Shown here: piece by piece, positions 25,386 through 34,263 of the stretch
Layout of the letters: each line of letters starts with the position of its first letter
Position numbering within the stretch: the first letter of the stretch is position 1
Source of the DNA: Zhouia spongiae
GTDB taxonomy: Bacteria > Bacteroidota > Bacteroidia > Flavobacteriales > Flavobacteriaceae
Direction: 5' to 3'
Length of the DNA: 64,000 nucleotides
Assembly: GCF_022760175.1 (NCBI RefSeq)
Contig: NZ_CP094326.1
Coordinates: 2,592,804-2,656,803, forward strand
Position numbers and translations under genes: made by a program
Notes under the pieces: generated by a model
Seen by the model: only the letters and a program-made list of their open reading frames with translations
Databases searched by the model: none
Told to the model about the DNA's origin: nothing

Positions 25386-27236
25386 ATGTATCACTTATTA
25401 AACCTGCCTCGTTTTATAGTTGTTTTAGTCATTTTTGTTACTTTAAATTCGTGCCAAAAAAATACAGAAGTAAGACCTGTTTTTGAAAACCGGTTATTGA
25501 AAATTGACTCGATATCATATGCGGATCCTAAAAAAGCAATAAAAGGTATAGATAGTTTAATTGCTGGCACTGAAGATATGAATATGGCAGAAAATGCCCT
25601 TGCTCTTTTTTATAAAGGAGAGGACTACTATAAAAACGACCAGTATTTTGATGCAATCCAGGTGCATAAAAGAACATACGAACTCTTTAACCAATTAGGC
25701 GATCAGTATAATAAAGGAAGGTGTTTGATTACATTAAGTGCTGCTCACATACATTTGAAAGATTATGAGATAGCACAGGAGTATGTTTTAGAAGCGCTGC
25801 ATATAGCTCAACTGATTCAGAATACAAGGCTGGAGGCAAAAGCAAATAATCAATTGTTTCGCCTTCATTACATTCTTAAAGATTATAAAAAGGCTTTAGG
25901 GTACATTCAGAAATCTGACTCGTTATTTATAGGTTCTGTCGATACGACATCTGTTATTGCTGTTAAAGGAAATATAGCAACGATATATGTTCAGCTCAAA
26001 GATTATAATCGAGCATTAAAATATTTCTCTGAAGCTCTTGCTTTAAGTCAGAACTCTAAAGATGCCAGAACGGTGGTAAGCCTTCTGAATAATATCGGAT
26101 ATACATATATTGAAGCAGGTGATTATGAGAGTGCAGAAAAGTTTTTACGCGGGTCTGTAAAGCTTAATAAAAGTATTAATACCATAAACGCATCACCGTA
26201 TAAGGGTTTGGGCAATTTATACCTGCTGTTGAAGGAGACAGATGCTGCAAAAAGAAACTATCAGGAGGCGTTAAAGATTTATGAATTAAAAGAGAACCAT
26301 AAGGAAGTAATAGAGATAAGAGATAAATTAATCTCCATATACATCATTTTAGGAGACTATCACAAAGCTCTTGCAGAGCAGGTCGCACGTGACAGTATTC
26401 AGAAAATGGTGAATATTAAAGAGAAGGAACAATTATTGTCTTTTGCAAATGTGAAATATGAAGTTAAAGAACAAGCGTCTGAGTTGATACATCAAAAGCA
26501 AATAAATAGAACAAACCGGTTATTGTTTGTAAGCGCAATTGTTTCACTGGTATTGTTACTCATTGCATTAGGCTTCTTTTTTTATAATATGCGGTTACGA
26601 TCGGCTCATAAGGCTTCTGAATTGGAACAAAGATTGCTGAGGGCTCAAATGAATCCGCATTTCATCTTTAATACCCTGGCTGCTATTCAAAATATTACTC
26701 TTGAAGGCAATCCGATAAAATCTTCAAATTATATCGCCAAATTTTCTAAACTTATCCGGCAGAACTTCGATTATGTGAGAAAGGAAAAAATAGGGCTGAA
26801 CAAGGAGATGGAGATGATAATCAATTATATAGAAACACAGAAACTTCGTTTCAATGATAAATTCAGTTATACCATAGATATAGCTCCTGAGATCGATTCA
26901 CATAAAATAATGGTGCCTCCTATGTTGCTCCAGCCTTTTGTCGAAAATTCAATTGAATATGGTTTAAAACACAAGGAAGGGAAAGGAAACTTGAATGTAC
27001 AGGTGTCTAAAGAAAGCCGATCGCTAAAATTTGTTATTGAAGATGATGGAGTAGGGAGGTCTGTGATGGCCAGGCAGATAAAGATAAGTGAAGATTTGCA
27101 TGCCACAGATATATTTAAAGAACGTTTAAAGAGAAGAGGAAAAGGAGAAGAAAAGTCATTCGAGATAGAAGACCTTTTTGATTCATCAGGAGTCCCGGCC
27201 GGGACCAGAGTTATATTTAAATTACAAGTACTATGA
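25386..27236 (+). CDS. TPR-containing sensor histidine kinase, LytS-like
   Basis: 616 residues. An N-terminal signal or lipoprotein-like segment (LVIFVTLNSC) precedes about six tetratricopeptide repeats (about 70-345; for example YFDAIQVHKRTYELFNQLGDQYNKGR and YNRALKYFSEALALSQ). One membrane helix lies near 378-398, then a His_kinase module with AQMNPHFIFNTLAAIQNI (phospho-acceptor His) and an ATPase domain with MLLQPFVENSIEYGLKHK and DDGVG. TPR domains face the periplasm. The cognate regulator gene overlaps its stop by 4 nt. Confidence 0.92.
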   Translation: MYHLLNLPRFIVVLVIFVTLNSCQKNTEVRPVFENRLLKIDSISYADPKKAIKGIDSLIAGTEDMNMAENALALFYKGEDYYKNDQYFDAIQVHKRTYELFNQLGDQYNKGRCLITLSAAHIHLKDYEIAQEYVLEALHIAQLIQNTRLEAKANNQLFRLHYILKDYKKALGYIQKSDSLFIGSVDTTSVIAVKGNIATIYVQLKDYNRALKYFSEALALSQNSKDARTVVSLLNNIGYTYIEAGDYESAEKFLRGSVKLNKSINTINASPYKGLGNLYLLLKETDAAKRNYQEALKIYELKENHKEVIEIRDKLISIYIILGDYHKALAEQVARDSIQKMVNIKEKEQLLSFANVKYEVKEQASELIHQKQINRTNRLLFVSAIVSLVLLLIALGFFFYNMRLRSAHKASELEQRLLRAQMNPHFIFNTLAAIQNITLEGNPIKSSNYIAKFSKLIRQNFDYVRKEKIGLNKEMEMIINYIETQKLRFNDKFSYTIDIAPEIDSHKIMVPPMLLQPFVENSIEYGLKHKEGKGNLNVQVSKESRSLKFVIEDDGVGRSVMARQIKISEDLHATDIFKERLKRRGKGEEKSFEIEDLFDSSGVPAGTRVIFKLQVL

Positions 27237-27970
27237 TCAAAGCAATAATTATTGAAGATGAATTCAATGCAATGAATTCATTGGAAAAGTTGATAAAATA
27301 TACGCAGAAGGACATCGATATTATAGCTAAAATAGATAATGTTAGTGAAGCGATAAAACAATTACCTGAGCTGGCGCCTTCACTGGTCTTTTTAGATATT
27401 GAGTTACAGGGAGGCAATGCTTTTGAGATTCTGGATACATTGGAAACAATAGATTTCAAGATAATCTTTACGACCGCTTATGATGAATTTGCCATTAAAG
27501 CCATCAAATTCGATACGGTCGATTATTTGCTTAAACCGATTGATGTAGATGAGCTTTCAGAATGTGTGGACCGTTTCAGGAAAGTATATAAAAAGGAACA
27601 GAAGTACAGGGAAGCTGTTCATAAAATAAGTGAGTTTGATAAAAAGCAACAACGGAAAACACTTTTGCTTAAAACAACAGATCAGCAATATTTACTAAAT
27701 ATAGATGAGATAATCCGTTGTCAGTCTGATGGCAGCTATACCACTTTTTATACGCAGGATAATAAAATCATGAGCTCCAGGAATTTAAAATATTATGAAG
27801 GTATTTTGAGTTCGCATTCTTTCGTTAGGGTTCATCAGTCGCATTTGGTAAACATGAATCATATAGAATCGGTCGGTAATAACAGTCGCGTTCGCTTGAA
27901 AGACGGAAATGAGATACCAGTTTCCATCCGAAAAAGGCCTTTGTTGAAGCAGTTTTTGGAGCAGCAATAA
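27233..27970 (+). CDS. LytTR-family response regulator
   Basis: 245 residues, starting inside the stop region of the kinase gene (ATGA overlap). The receiver domain has IIIEDEFNA, the acceptor Asp in LVFLDIELQGG and Lys in YLLKPIDVDEL. The LytTR domain has IIRCQSDGSYTTFYT, FVRVHQSHLVNMNHI and LKDGNEIPVSIRKR. It pairs with the upstream kinase. The uncharacterised five-gene operon begins about 100 nt downstream and might be a target, but no LytTR-type repeat is obvious there. Confidence 0.93.
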   Translation: MIKAIIIEDEFNAMNSLEKLIKYTQKDIDIIAKIDNVSEAIKQLPELAPSLVFLDIELQGGNAFEILDTLETIDFKIIFTTAYDEFAIKAIKFDTVDYLLKPIDVDELSECVDRFRKVYKKEQKYREAVHKISEFDKKQQRKTLLLKTTDQQYLLNIDEIIRCQSDGSYTTFYTQDNKIMSSRNLKYYEGILSSHSFVRVHQSHLVNMNHIESVGNNSRVRLKDGNEIPVSIRKRPLLKQFLEQQ

Positions 27971-28010
27971 TGCAGATATAAAATCAGGGCGTACACATTT
28001 AAAACCATTT

Positions 28011-28040
28011 TTGTCTCATAGTATGGGTGTGGTAGTTTTG
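28011..28040 (+). promoter_or_regulatory. Promoter of the uncharacterised five-gene operon
   Basis: TTG at 28011-28013, 19-nt spacer, TAGTTTTG at 28033-28040. A full match to TTG/TAnnTTTG at ideal spacing, 36 nt before the first ATG. It separates this operon transcriptionally from the two-component genes. Confidence 0.7.
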
Positions 28041-28076
28041 GGTTGAAAATAAATAACAACTCAAAAAAATACTATT

Positions 28077-28487
28077 ATGGGATTGAAAGAAAGAAGATTT
28101 ACAAAAACGTTTCAGGAAGAAACCTTTCCGGGATTAAAACAACAAATTGATACAGCAGCCGGATTTGAGGTGGAGATGCTTATTGAATGGGAGACCTTAT
28201 TCGAAGAAAGCTTTGTGCATCTGTATCAAGATTCATATCCGAAAATTTATTTTATACCTCTTATTGAAGCTTTTAAAGCAATCGCATCAGATAGTTTAGG
28301 TAAAGAGGCTTTGAGAACTTCGCTGCAAAAAGTGGTTATCAATAATCAAGACAATCATCACAACCCTTCTTCGGCATACTCTTTTAAAGAAGGGGTTCTG
28401 GAGATCAATCACAGTCCGATACTGAATGCCGATAAAGTAGAAGACAGGATAGAAGTGCTCACGGAATTGTTAGAGAACAACCTTTAA
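28077..28487 (+). CDS. Uncharacterised protein; single copy of a domain duplicated in this operon
   Basis: 136 residues, acidic, no signal peptide or membrane segment, so cytosolic. No recognised family. Over almost its whole length it is clearly related to residues 1-137 of the product at 30178-31320: shared landmarks are the MGLKE start, AAGF, WETLFE, HLY, YPKIYF, PLIEAF, DHHNP/NHHNP, and the HSPxxNADKV motif near the end. The conserved His-Asn pairs and charged motifs could form a binding site, but nothing proves an enzyme. First gene of the operon. Confidence 0.8.
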   Translation: MGLKERRFTKTFQEETFPGLKQQIDTAAGFEVEMLIEWETLFEESFVHLYQDSYPKIYFIPLIEAFKAIASDSLGKEALRTSLQKVVINNQDNHHNPSSAYSFKEGVLEINHSPILNADKVEDRIEVLTELLENNL

Positions 28488-28539
28488 TAAAAGGCTCGAT
28501 TATTCTTTCACGTTGTTTTTAATTTAAAGTTTAGATATT

Positions 28540-29499
28540 ATGATTAATGGCAAATTACAATTTGCGATCATAGCTATATGCTTGGTACTGTTTTCTTGCG
28601 GAATCTCTCAAGAACAGGCCAAAGAAGGATTAGCAAATTTTCTGCAACAAAAGCATCAGGGCAAATACCATATAAAAACGTTTAAAAAAGAATCGGAACA
28701 GTTGCGTATGAGGGCTGATATGTTTTGGGTTGAACTTGAATTGGTAGAAAACCCTAAGGTTATTATTAGTTTTCAATGGGATGCAAAAAAGGAAGAATTG
28801 TATACTCCCAACGGTAAGAAGCAGGTAAGTTCTGTAGCGAGAATTGCGGAAAGAAAACTATCCGAAGAAAAGATCATTGCTGATCTGAAAACTGTCCTGG
28901 GAAATGATGTAGCAGGCGTCGGTATAGACAGAACCTTTATCAACCTTCAATTTGGTCAGGAGCCAGGCAGGGATATGATCGATAGCTTGTCCGGCAAGAT
29001 CCGGAAGGTGTTGGAAAAGTATCCCGGATCGTGGATCACGGAAGCAAGGGTTAATATCTGTACTCCGAAGGATAAATCCGGTTTTTTACAATTGATTGTA
29101 AAGCCGAAAAGTTTTGACGAGACACAACTTAAGGAACGATTTAAGCCGAATGCCATCCTGGTGAATGCTTTTGGTTCTGAAAGGGCTTCTGATGTCACCA
29201 AACAAATATATAAAGCACTGGAGGAAAGGACCCGTTCACGCCAGGTTTTAAAAATGTGGGTGAATCAGCAAAACTTTGATGATTTGTATGTAGCGGTAGA
29301 AGTTGAAAAACAGCATCCAAGAGCTTCTAAGAACCTTCCTGCGGCTTATGGTGTGTATTTGGCTAAATGGAATTTCAGGGATTTTAAGGTAGACAAGCTC
29401 CGTTTTTTTAATTATGCATCTGTTTCTAAGCAGGATATAGTTCAATTTCTGGAAGGGAAGTTGCCTGAGTCCTACCAGGTGAGGACTTACGTCAACTAG
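28540..29499 (+). CDS. Uncharacterised lipoprotein
   Basis: 319 residues with a lipoprotein signal (LVLFSCG, Cys20 approximately). The mature part is mixed alpha/beta with regularly spaced basic helices and short strands (VIISFQWDAKKEELYTP, FINLQFGQEP, GFLQLIVKPKSFDETQLKERFKP, VEVEKQHPRA). No catalytic motif was recognised. It is the only member of the operon with a visible export signal, so it may connect cytosolic partners to the envelope, or detect a signal there (inference). Confidence 0.75.
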   Translation: MINGKLQFAIIAICLVLFSCGISQEQAKEGLANFLQQKHQGKYHIKTFKKESEQLRMRADMFWVELELVENPKVIISFQWDAKKEELYTPNGKKQVSSVARIAERKLSEEKIIADLKTVLGNDVAGVGIDRTFINLQFGQEPGRDMIDSLSGKIRKVLEKYPGSWITEARVNICTPKDKSGFLQLIVKPKSFDETQLKERFKPNAILVNAFGSERASDVTKQIYKALEERTRSRQVLKMWVNQQNFDDLYVAVEVEKQHPRASKNLPAAYGVYLAKWNFRDFKVDKLRFFNYASVSKQDIVQFLEGKLPESYQVRTYVN

Positions 29500-29523
29500 A
29501 AAATAAAAGTAAAGAACTTTCTT

Positions 29524-30171
29524 ATGCAAGAAACATTGGTAAAAGAAATTACAGCCAGATCTCCTGTTGATCTCCTGATAAAAGTATATGAAACCGGAAA
29601 GAATAGCGCATTGAAGATTTTATTAAAATCCGGGGTGTTTATAGAAGGATTCATCATTCATCTTTCAGAGAAAGACGGAATCTACCAGGATGTTTGCTTT
29701 TTACTGGAAGATAAGACCATAGGTTTTTTTAACCTTTCGGAGATCTCTCTTGTTTGTGTGAAACAACCGAAACTATTGGCAGTGGAATTGTCGGATGGAG
29801 CCATCAGCAGACCCTTGAATGAAGGAGAGAGGTGCACTTCGCTTCAATTGAAAAGGTGGCTGTTGAAACAAGAATCGAAATACGATAATCGATTAAAGTT
29901 AATGGTACCGGATAATCTGTCTGATGAAAATCAACGATTGAATATTAAGGATGCTATAGGGGCATTGACAGAAGCAATAAACCGGATTTGTAAAGACGAT
30001 CTTGGTAAGTCTGCATGGACTGAAATTACGACTGTTCAAATAATTTATAGTGACGAAAAGATATTTCTGAAGAAGTATGACGGCAGGATCACAGTTCATA
30101 TAAACTATAAAAAAGCTTTGCCGTCACAACTGGCAGAAATATTAGAAGAAAAACTACTAAATACTTTATAA
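29524..30171 (+). CDS. Uncharacterised protein with possible Sm-like N-terminal domain
   Basis: 215 residues, cytosolic. Residues about 28-78 (ALKILLKSGVFIEGFIIH, DVCFLLEDKTIGFFNL, SEISLVCV) read like the short bent beta-sheet of an Sm/LSm fold, though the Hfq signature residues are missing. Residues about 95-215 are helical with a final beta segment. No family was recognised with confidence. Third gene of the operon, 24 nt after the lipoprotein gene and 6 nt before the next. Confidence 0.65.
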   Translation: MQETLVKEITARSPVDLLIKVYETGKNSALKILLKSGVFIEGFIIHLSEKDGIYQDVCFLLEDKTIGFFNLSEISLVCVKQPKLLAVELSDGAISRPLNEGERCTSLQLKRWLLKQESKYDNRLKLMVPDNLSDENQRLNIKDAIGALTEAINRICKDDLGKSAWTEITTVQIIYSDEKIFLKKYDGRITVHINYKKALPSQLAEILEEKLLNTL

Positions 30172-30177
30172 AAACAT

Positions 30178-31320
30178 TTGGTTATGGGATTAAAGGAAAA
30201 AAGGATTACAGAGGCGTTTAAGTCCGGGTATTATGAAACGCTGTTGGAAAAAATAAATATGGCTGCAGGTTTTAAAGTGGATATGCAGGTAGCCTGGGAA
30301 ACTCTATTCGAAGACCGGTTCATGCATTTATATAATGAAACATATCCAAAGATATATTTTCAGCCATTGATAGAAGCTTTTGAAGCTGTATCTGCAGACG
30401 AATTAGGCAAAGAGTTGATGCGGAAAGGTCTTAAATCGGTAGTGGTTAAAAATACTGCGGATCATCATAACCCCGAGCACGCTATTTCGTTTGAAAAAGG
30501 TATTTTAACAATAGACCATAGTCCGGTGATAAATGCGGATAAAGTTCAGGACAGGGCGGAAGAGATCATTATGTTATTGGAGAATGGTCTTGAAGATATG
30601 GCTGAAGAGCAATCTGGTACAATCAGTACTGGTTCGTATGACCATACAGATAACCCTTCGCTCACTTTTGAAGAACTGTATAATCAGTTTGTGGCATTAT
30701 CATATGAAAAGCAATTGGTCTTTAGCGAACTTGTAGGAGATAGAAGTTGGGATTTCAACATGATGCAAGGAACATTGACGTTTGGGGAATATGTATTCCC
30801 GATGCAAATCCTCGGTACTTATTCTGAAAAAGAAAGTTCGTGGATGTGGGCGTGGGCAAACAAGCAAAGCGGTATACCGGAAAATTTATTGCAGGCATCT
30901 GATATAATGCAAAAAAGAGGTGTGGCGCATGCGGTAGAAGAGCTAACAACTGCTTCATACAAAACCGATGAGAATATGGGGCATTACCTGGCCCAAATCG
31001 CAGTAGGGGTTACTGGAGCCAGTTGTTATTGTCCGGTAAACTTTAAAGGAATTCAGGTGTTTGTGCTGATTAACTCGGAGGAAGTTGATGCAGGAAGGAT
31101 TACAGACACTGCACTTGTGACCTCTCATTTTACCAAGACCATTTCAGCCCTCGATTGTAATCATAAACAGGCCTTATATCATTATTTGAAACAAAAGGAA
31201 TTTAAAGTAGAATTTACGGGCAATAATTTGATAGCTGACAGGGCTGATGACCAGGTAATCGGGATTTTTGACCTTAATGAAAGACTTCTTAAGGTTTCTG
31301 GCAATAAACTAACCGTGTAA
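30178..31320 (+). CDS. Uncharacterised two-domain protein: duplicated domain plus DUF6882-like domain
   Basis: 380 residues, cytosolic. Residues 1-137 repeat the fold of the first operon protein (WETLFED, YPKIYF, ADHHNPEHAISF, HSPVINADKV). Residues about 155-375 resemble DUF6882: FGEYVFPMQILGTYSEKESSWMWAWANKQ is cut here as the key stretch SSWMWAWANK, followed by a helical region and a C-terminal beta segment (VIGIFDLNERLLKVSG). No catalytic motif is known for that family. Ends 10 nt before the M48-TerB gene. Confidence 0.72.
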   Translation: MVMGLKEKRITEAFKSGYYETLLEKINMAAGFKVDMQVAWETLFEDRFMHLYNETYPKIYFQPLIEAFEAVSADELGKELMRKGLKSVVVKNTADHHNPEHAISFEKGILTIDHSPVINADKVQDRAEEIIMLLENGLEDMAEEQSGTISTGSYDHTDNPSLTFEELYNQFVALSYEKQLVFSELVGDRSWDFNMMQGTLTFGEYVFPMQILGTYSEKESSWMWAWANKQSGIPENLLQASDIMQKRGVAHAVEELTTASYKTDENMGHYLAQIAVGVTGASCYCPVNFKGIQVFVLINSEEVDAGRITDTALVTSHFTKTISALDCNHKQALYHYLKQKEFKVEFTGNNLIADRADDQVIGIFDLNERLLKVSGNKLTV

Positions 31321-31330
31321 CTCTAATATA

Positions 31331-32839
31331 TTGAAAATGAAATACCAGGAAGCGACTTTAGAAGATTTACAGACAGCGCATCAAGCAGCCTTGTCTAAAG
31401 CTCAGGAAGAAATGATAAAAACCGTCGAAGATGCACAGGCAGCCGGCGATATTTCTCAAATTCAGGGGGCGAGCGTTAAGTTTCAGGAAGTGACGACGCA
31501 ATTGGCAGAAGCATACAATACCCGAATGGAAGAAATCCGGATGATGAATCAGGACGGGACTAATGATTCTGAAATTACCGAAGCTCCGGTTTATGGGAAC
31601 AAACGAAGCGATATAGATCTTGATATGTTGGTTTACGACGGAGACAGGGATTATGTATTGGAGTTTGATGAAGATCAACAGGTTCAAAAAGTTCTGATTC
31701 AAATCAAGGAAAATAACCCGGTTTTTCAATCGCGCAGACATCTGTTAAAGTCGAGTCTGAGATTAACACCGACATTAGCACCTGTTTTACATGAAATAGG
31801 AGAACACTGCAAGGAGGTTTTAAAGCTCAAATCCAAGATTGAATTTTTTGTATATCAAAGCGATCAGTTTAATGCCTCTTGCTACCCCCCTGACGATGAT
31901 AAACTATATATTATACTGAGTTCGGGTATTCTTGAACGCTTTGAAAAGAAAGAGCTGGCTTTTGTGATAGGCCATGAAATCGGACATGTATTATTCGAGC
32001 ACTTCAAATACCCGGTAAAGTATATCCTCGATGAAGGGAGGAACGACCTGGCTCCGATTCATGCCATGAAACTTTATGCATGGAATAGAAATGCAGAGAT
32101 CAGCGCTGATAGGGCGGGACTTTTATGTTGTCAGGATTTTGAAGCCGCAGGAAGAACCTTCTTTAAATTGTCCTCAGGGGTTACTACCGATTCGCTGGCG
32201 TTTCAGCTAAATGAATATATTCAGCAATTTGTCGATCTCGAACAAGTGTTGAACGATTCAGGGCATGATCCTTCAGATTGGTATACAACACATCCGTTCA
32301 GTCCGCTGCGAATTAAAGCGTTAGAACTTTTCAATAAAAGTGAAACCTATAAATTATTTAAACCGGATGTGACAGGAGAAATAACAGAAGAAGAGATGGA
32401 GGCCGAGATCAAACGTATTATGTCACTGATGGAACCGGAAGACCTTGAAAGTGGTTCCGAACATTCAGCAAAGATTCAACGGTTTATGTTTTTAGCCGGG
32501 TATATGATATCGAGGGCAGATGGCACAGTCGACGATTCTGAAATACATGCATTGAGCAGCATTGTTGCACCTGAAGTGTTTGCGGAGTGTATGCTTACTG
32601 TAAAAGGGCTTTCTGAGAATGAAATAATAGCAGAATTGCAGGAACTGGCTAAAGATTTGGATCTGGTATTATCAGTAATGCAAAAACTGAATATACTAAG
32701 AGATTTATCTATTATCAGTTATGCAGACGGAGAAATAGATAACGCAGAAGTAGGAACCTTATATAACCTTGCCAGGATATTATATGTTAATACCGAATTT
32801 ATAGACCGGATTTTAAGTGACGCTCAAAAGGTAGATTAA
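31331..32839 (+). CDS. Soluble M48 family metallopeptidase fused to a TerB-like domain
   Basis: 502 residues without any membrane segment, unlike HtpX or Oma1. Residues 1-75 are a charged helix pair. Residues about 130-345 are an M48 peptidase: HEIGH at 215-219 supplies two zinc ligands and the catalytic Glu, and NAEISADRAG supplies Glu256 and Asp260. Residues about 382-498 are TerB-like, with two acidic repeats RADGTVDDSE and YADGEIDNAE that resemble the metal-binding loops of tellurite-resistance TerB. It is the only clear enzyme in the operon and may process one of its partners (inference). Confidence 0.85.
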   Translation: MKMKYQEATLEDLQTAHQAALSKAQEEMIKTVEDAQAAGDISQIQGASVKFQEVTTQLAEAYNTRMEEIRMMNQDGTNDSEITEAPVYGNKRSDIDLDMLVYDGDRDYVLEFDEDQQVQKVLIQIKENNPVFQSRRHLLKSSLRLTPTLAPVLHEIGEHCKEVLKLKSKIEFFVYQSDQFNASCYPPDDDKLYIILSSGILERFEKKELAFVIGHEIGHVLFEHFKYPVKYILDEGRNDLAPIHAMKLYAWNRNAEISADRAGLLCCQDFEAAGRTFFKLSSGVTTDSLAFQLNEYIQQFVDLEQVLNDSGHDPSDWYTTHPFSPLRIKALELFNKSETYKLFKPDVTGEITEEEMEAEIKRIMSLMEPEDLESGSEHSAKIQRFMFLAGYMISRADGTVDDSEIHALSSIVAPEVFAECMLTVKGLSENEIIAELQELAKDLDLVLSVMQKLNILRDLSIISYADGEIDNAEVGTLYNLARILYVNTEFIDRILSDAQKVD

Positions 32840-32859
32840 TGATTTTTTTTGGTTAGGGG

Positions 32860-32908
32860 CTGGTCCGTTCCTCCGGTGATTATCGGGGGACGGGCTTTTC
32901 TCTTTTTT
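32860..32908 (+). terminator. Likely terminator of the five-gene operon
   Basis: A GC-rich stem with G-U pairs (GTCCGTTCCTCCG against CGGGGGACGGGC) is followed by TTTTCTCTTTTTT. It lies just after the M48-TerB stop codon. The rest of the gap to 33083 shows nothing else recognisable. Confidence 0.65.
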
Positions 32909-33083
32909 GAGTATAAACCAATTAATTTACCAAAAGTCCATCAGGATGGCAACAACTGTTCAAGAGTTAACCTTATGATAAAAACGATTTAACATCCAGG
33001 TTGGAGTTATTTGCTTCATTGCAATAGTAATTTATAGCGAATGTAAGATCTTTCGATAAAGAGATCTATAAAGTGAATAACGG

Positions 33084-33302
33084 ATGAAAACCAATATGAA
33101 AAAGATACTATTTGGCTGTGTTTGGCTATTATTTTTGTCTTGTTCTGACGATGAAGGGGATTGCGGTTGTAAGGACTATAAAACCGGTGTAGGGACTTAT
33201 AAGTTAAATGAGTGTGAAGTTGGGGGATATGATATTGGATGGCAAGATTTCGTAACAGAAAAGGAAATGCAACTCAAACAAAAGGAACAAGGATGTGAAT
33301 AG
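33084..33302 (+). CDS. Small Cys-containing lipoprotein, hypothetical
   Basis: 72 residues, or 68 if the ATG at 33096 is used. Lipobox LFLSCS after a short hydrophobic stretch. The mature part is acidic with four further Cys residues (DCGCKDY, NECEVGG and a terminal GCE), suggesting disulphides or metal binding. No family recognised. It is isolated: 244 nt from the M48-TerB gene and convergent with rluF 14 nt away. Confidence 0.6.
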   Translation: MKTNMKKILFGCVWLLFLSCSDDEGDCGCKDYKTGVGTYKLNECEVGGYDIGWQDFVTEKEMQLKQKEQGCE

Positions 33303-33315
33303 TTCTGTATAGAAA

Positions 33316-34107
33316 CTAATATTTCTTTCTTCCGAAGTTGTTTTTGTTTTTTCCGGATCCCATATTTAAAGAAGCTTCTTCTGTTTTGGTCGAACTTTTT
33401 AAAAGCTTGTTGATTTCCAGCATCTCAGTATCAGTTAGCGGTCTCCATGAACCGGGTTTTAATTTCCCTAGCCTAACGTTCATAATACGGACACGCTTAA
33501 GCTTTTTAACCCTATAGCCCAGGTATTCACACATACGCCTTATCTGCCGGTTTAAGCCTTGCACCAGTATGATCTTAAAAGTGTGCTCATTAATTTTTGT
33601 CACCTCGCATTTTTTGGTAACAGTACCTAAGACGGGAATACCATTGCTCATTTTCTTGATGAACTCGTCTGTAACGGGAGTGTCAACACTAACGATGTAT
33701 TCTTTTTCATGGTTATTTCCGGCTCTTAATATTTTATTTACGATATCGCCATCATTAGTAAGAAATATAAGTCCTTCAGAAGGTTTGTCAAGCCGACCGA
33801 TAGGAAATAACCTTTCCTTATGATTAATGAAATCAATAATATTCTTCTTTTCTTTTTTATCGGTGGTGCATACAATGCCTACCGGCTTGTTAAAAGCGAT
33901 GTATAAGGCTTTAGGTTTTTGTTTAACAGGATTTCCGTCTATTTTTACAATATCCCCTTCGAATACCCTGTTACCCAATTGAGCCGATTTGTCGTTAATG
34001 GTAACCCTTCCTTCGGTTATAAGTTTGTCGGCTTCCCTTCTAGAACAAATCCCCGTGCTGCTTATAAACTTATTTAGATTGGTCGATTCCTTATTCGTTG
34101 AATTCAA
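33316..34107 (-). CDS. rluF: 23S rRNA pseudouridine-2604 synthase
   Basis: 263 residues. An N-terminal S4 RNA-binding domain ([21 protein letters not shown]) is followed by the RsuA-type catalytic domain with [19 protein letters not shown] (catalytic Asp107) and the RluF-like [14 protein letters not shown] and [18 protein letters not shown]. The last 30 residues are Lys/Asn/Gly-rich. It isomerises a uridine in 23S rRNA. Single gene, divergent from the ABC operon. Confidence 0.9.
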   Translation of the reverse strand: MNSTNKESTNLNKFISSTGICSRREADKLITEGRVTINDKSAQLGNRVFEGDIVKIDGNPVKQKPKALYIAFNKPVGIVCTTDKKEKKNIIDFINHKERLFPIGRLDKPSEGLIFLTNDGDIVNKILRAGNNHEKEYIVSVDTPVTDEFIKKMSNGIPVLGTVTKKCEVTKINEHTFKIILVQGLNRQIRRMCEYLGYRVKKLKRVRIMNVRLGKLKPGSWRPLTDTEMLEINKLLKSSTKTEEASLNMGSGKNKNNFGRKKY

Positions 34108-34263
34108 AGTAATATGAGAATTTTTAACGATGTAAAATTATTGATTTCAAATGTCAATCACTAATTTTTTACTTTTTTGTATTACTTTATACTATTTCTT
34201 TGTATTTTCATTTTTGTATAAGTTCTTTGCACAAGAATTCGCTTTTATCCACCAGCAAGTAAT

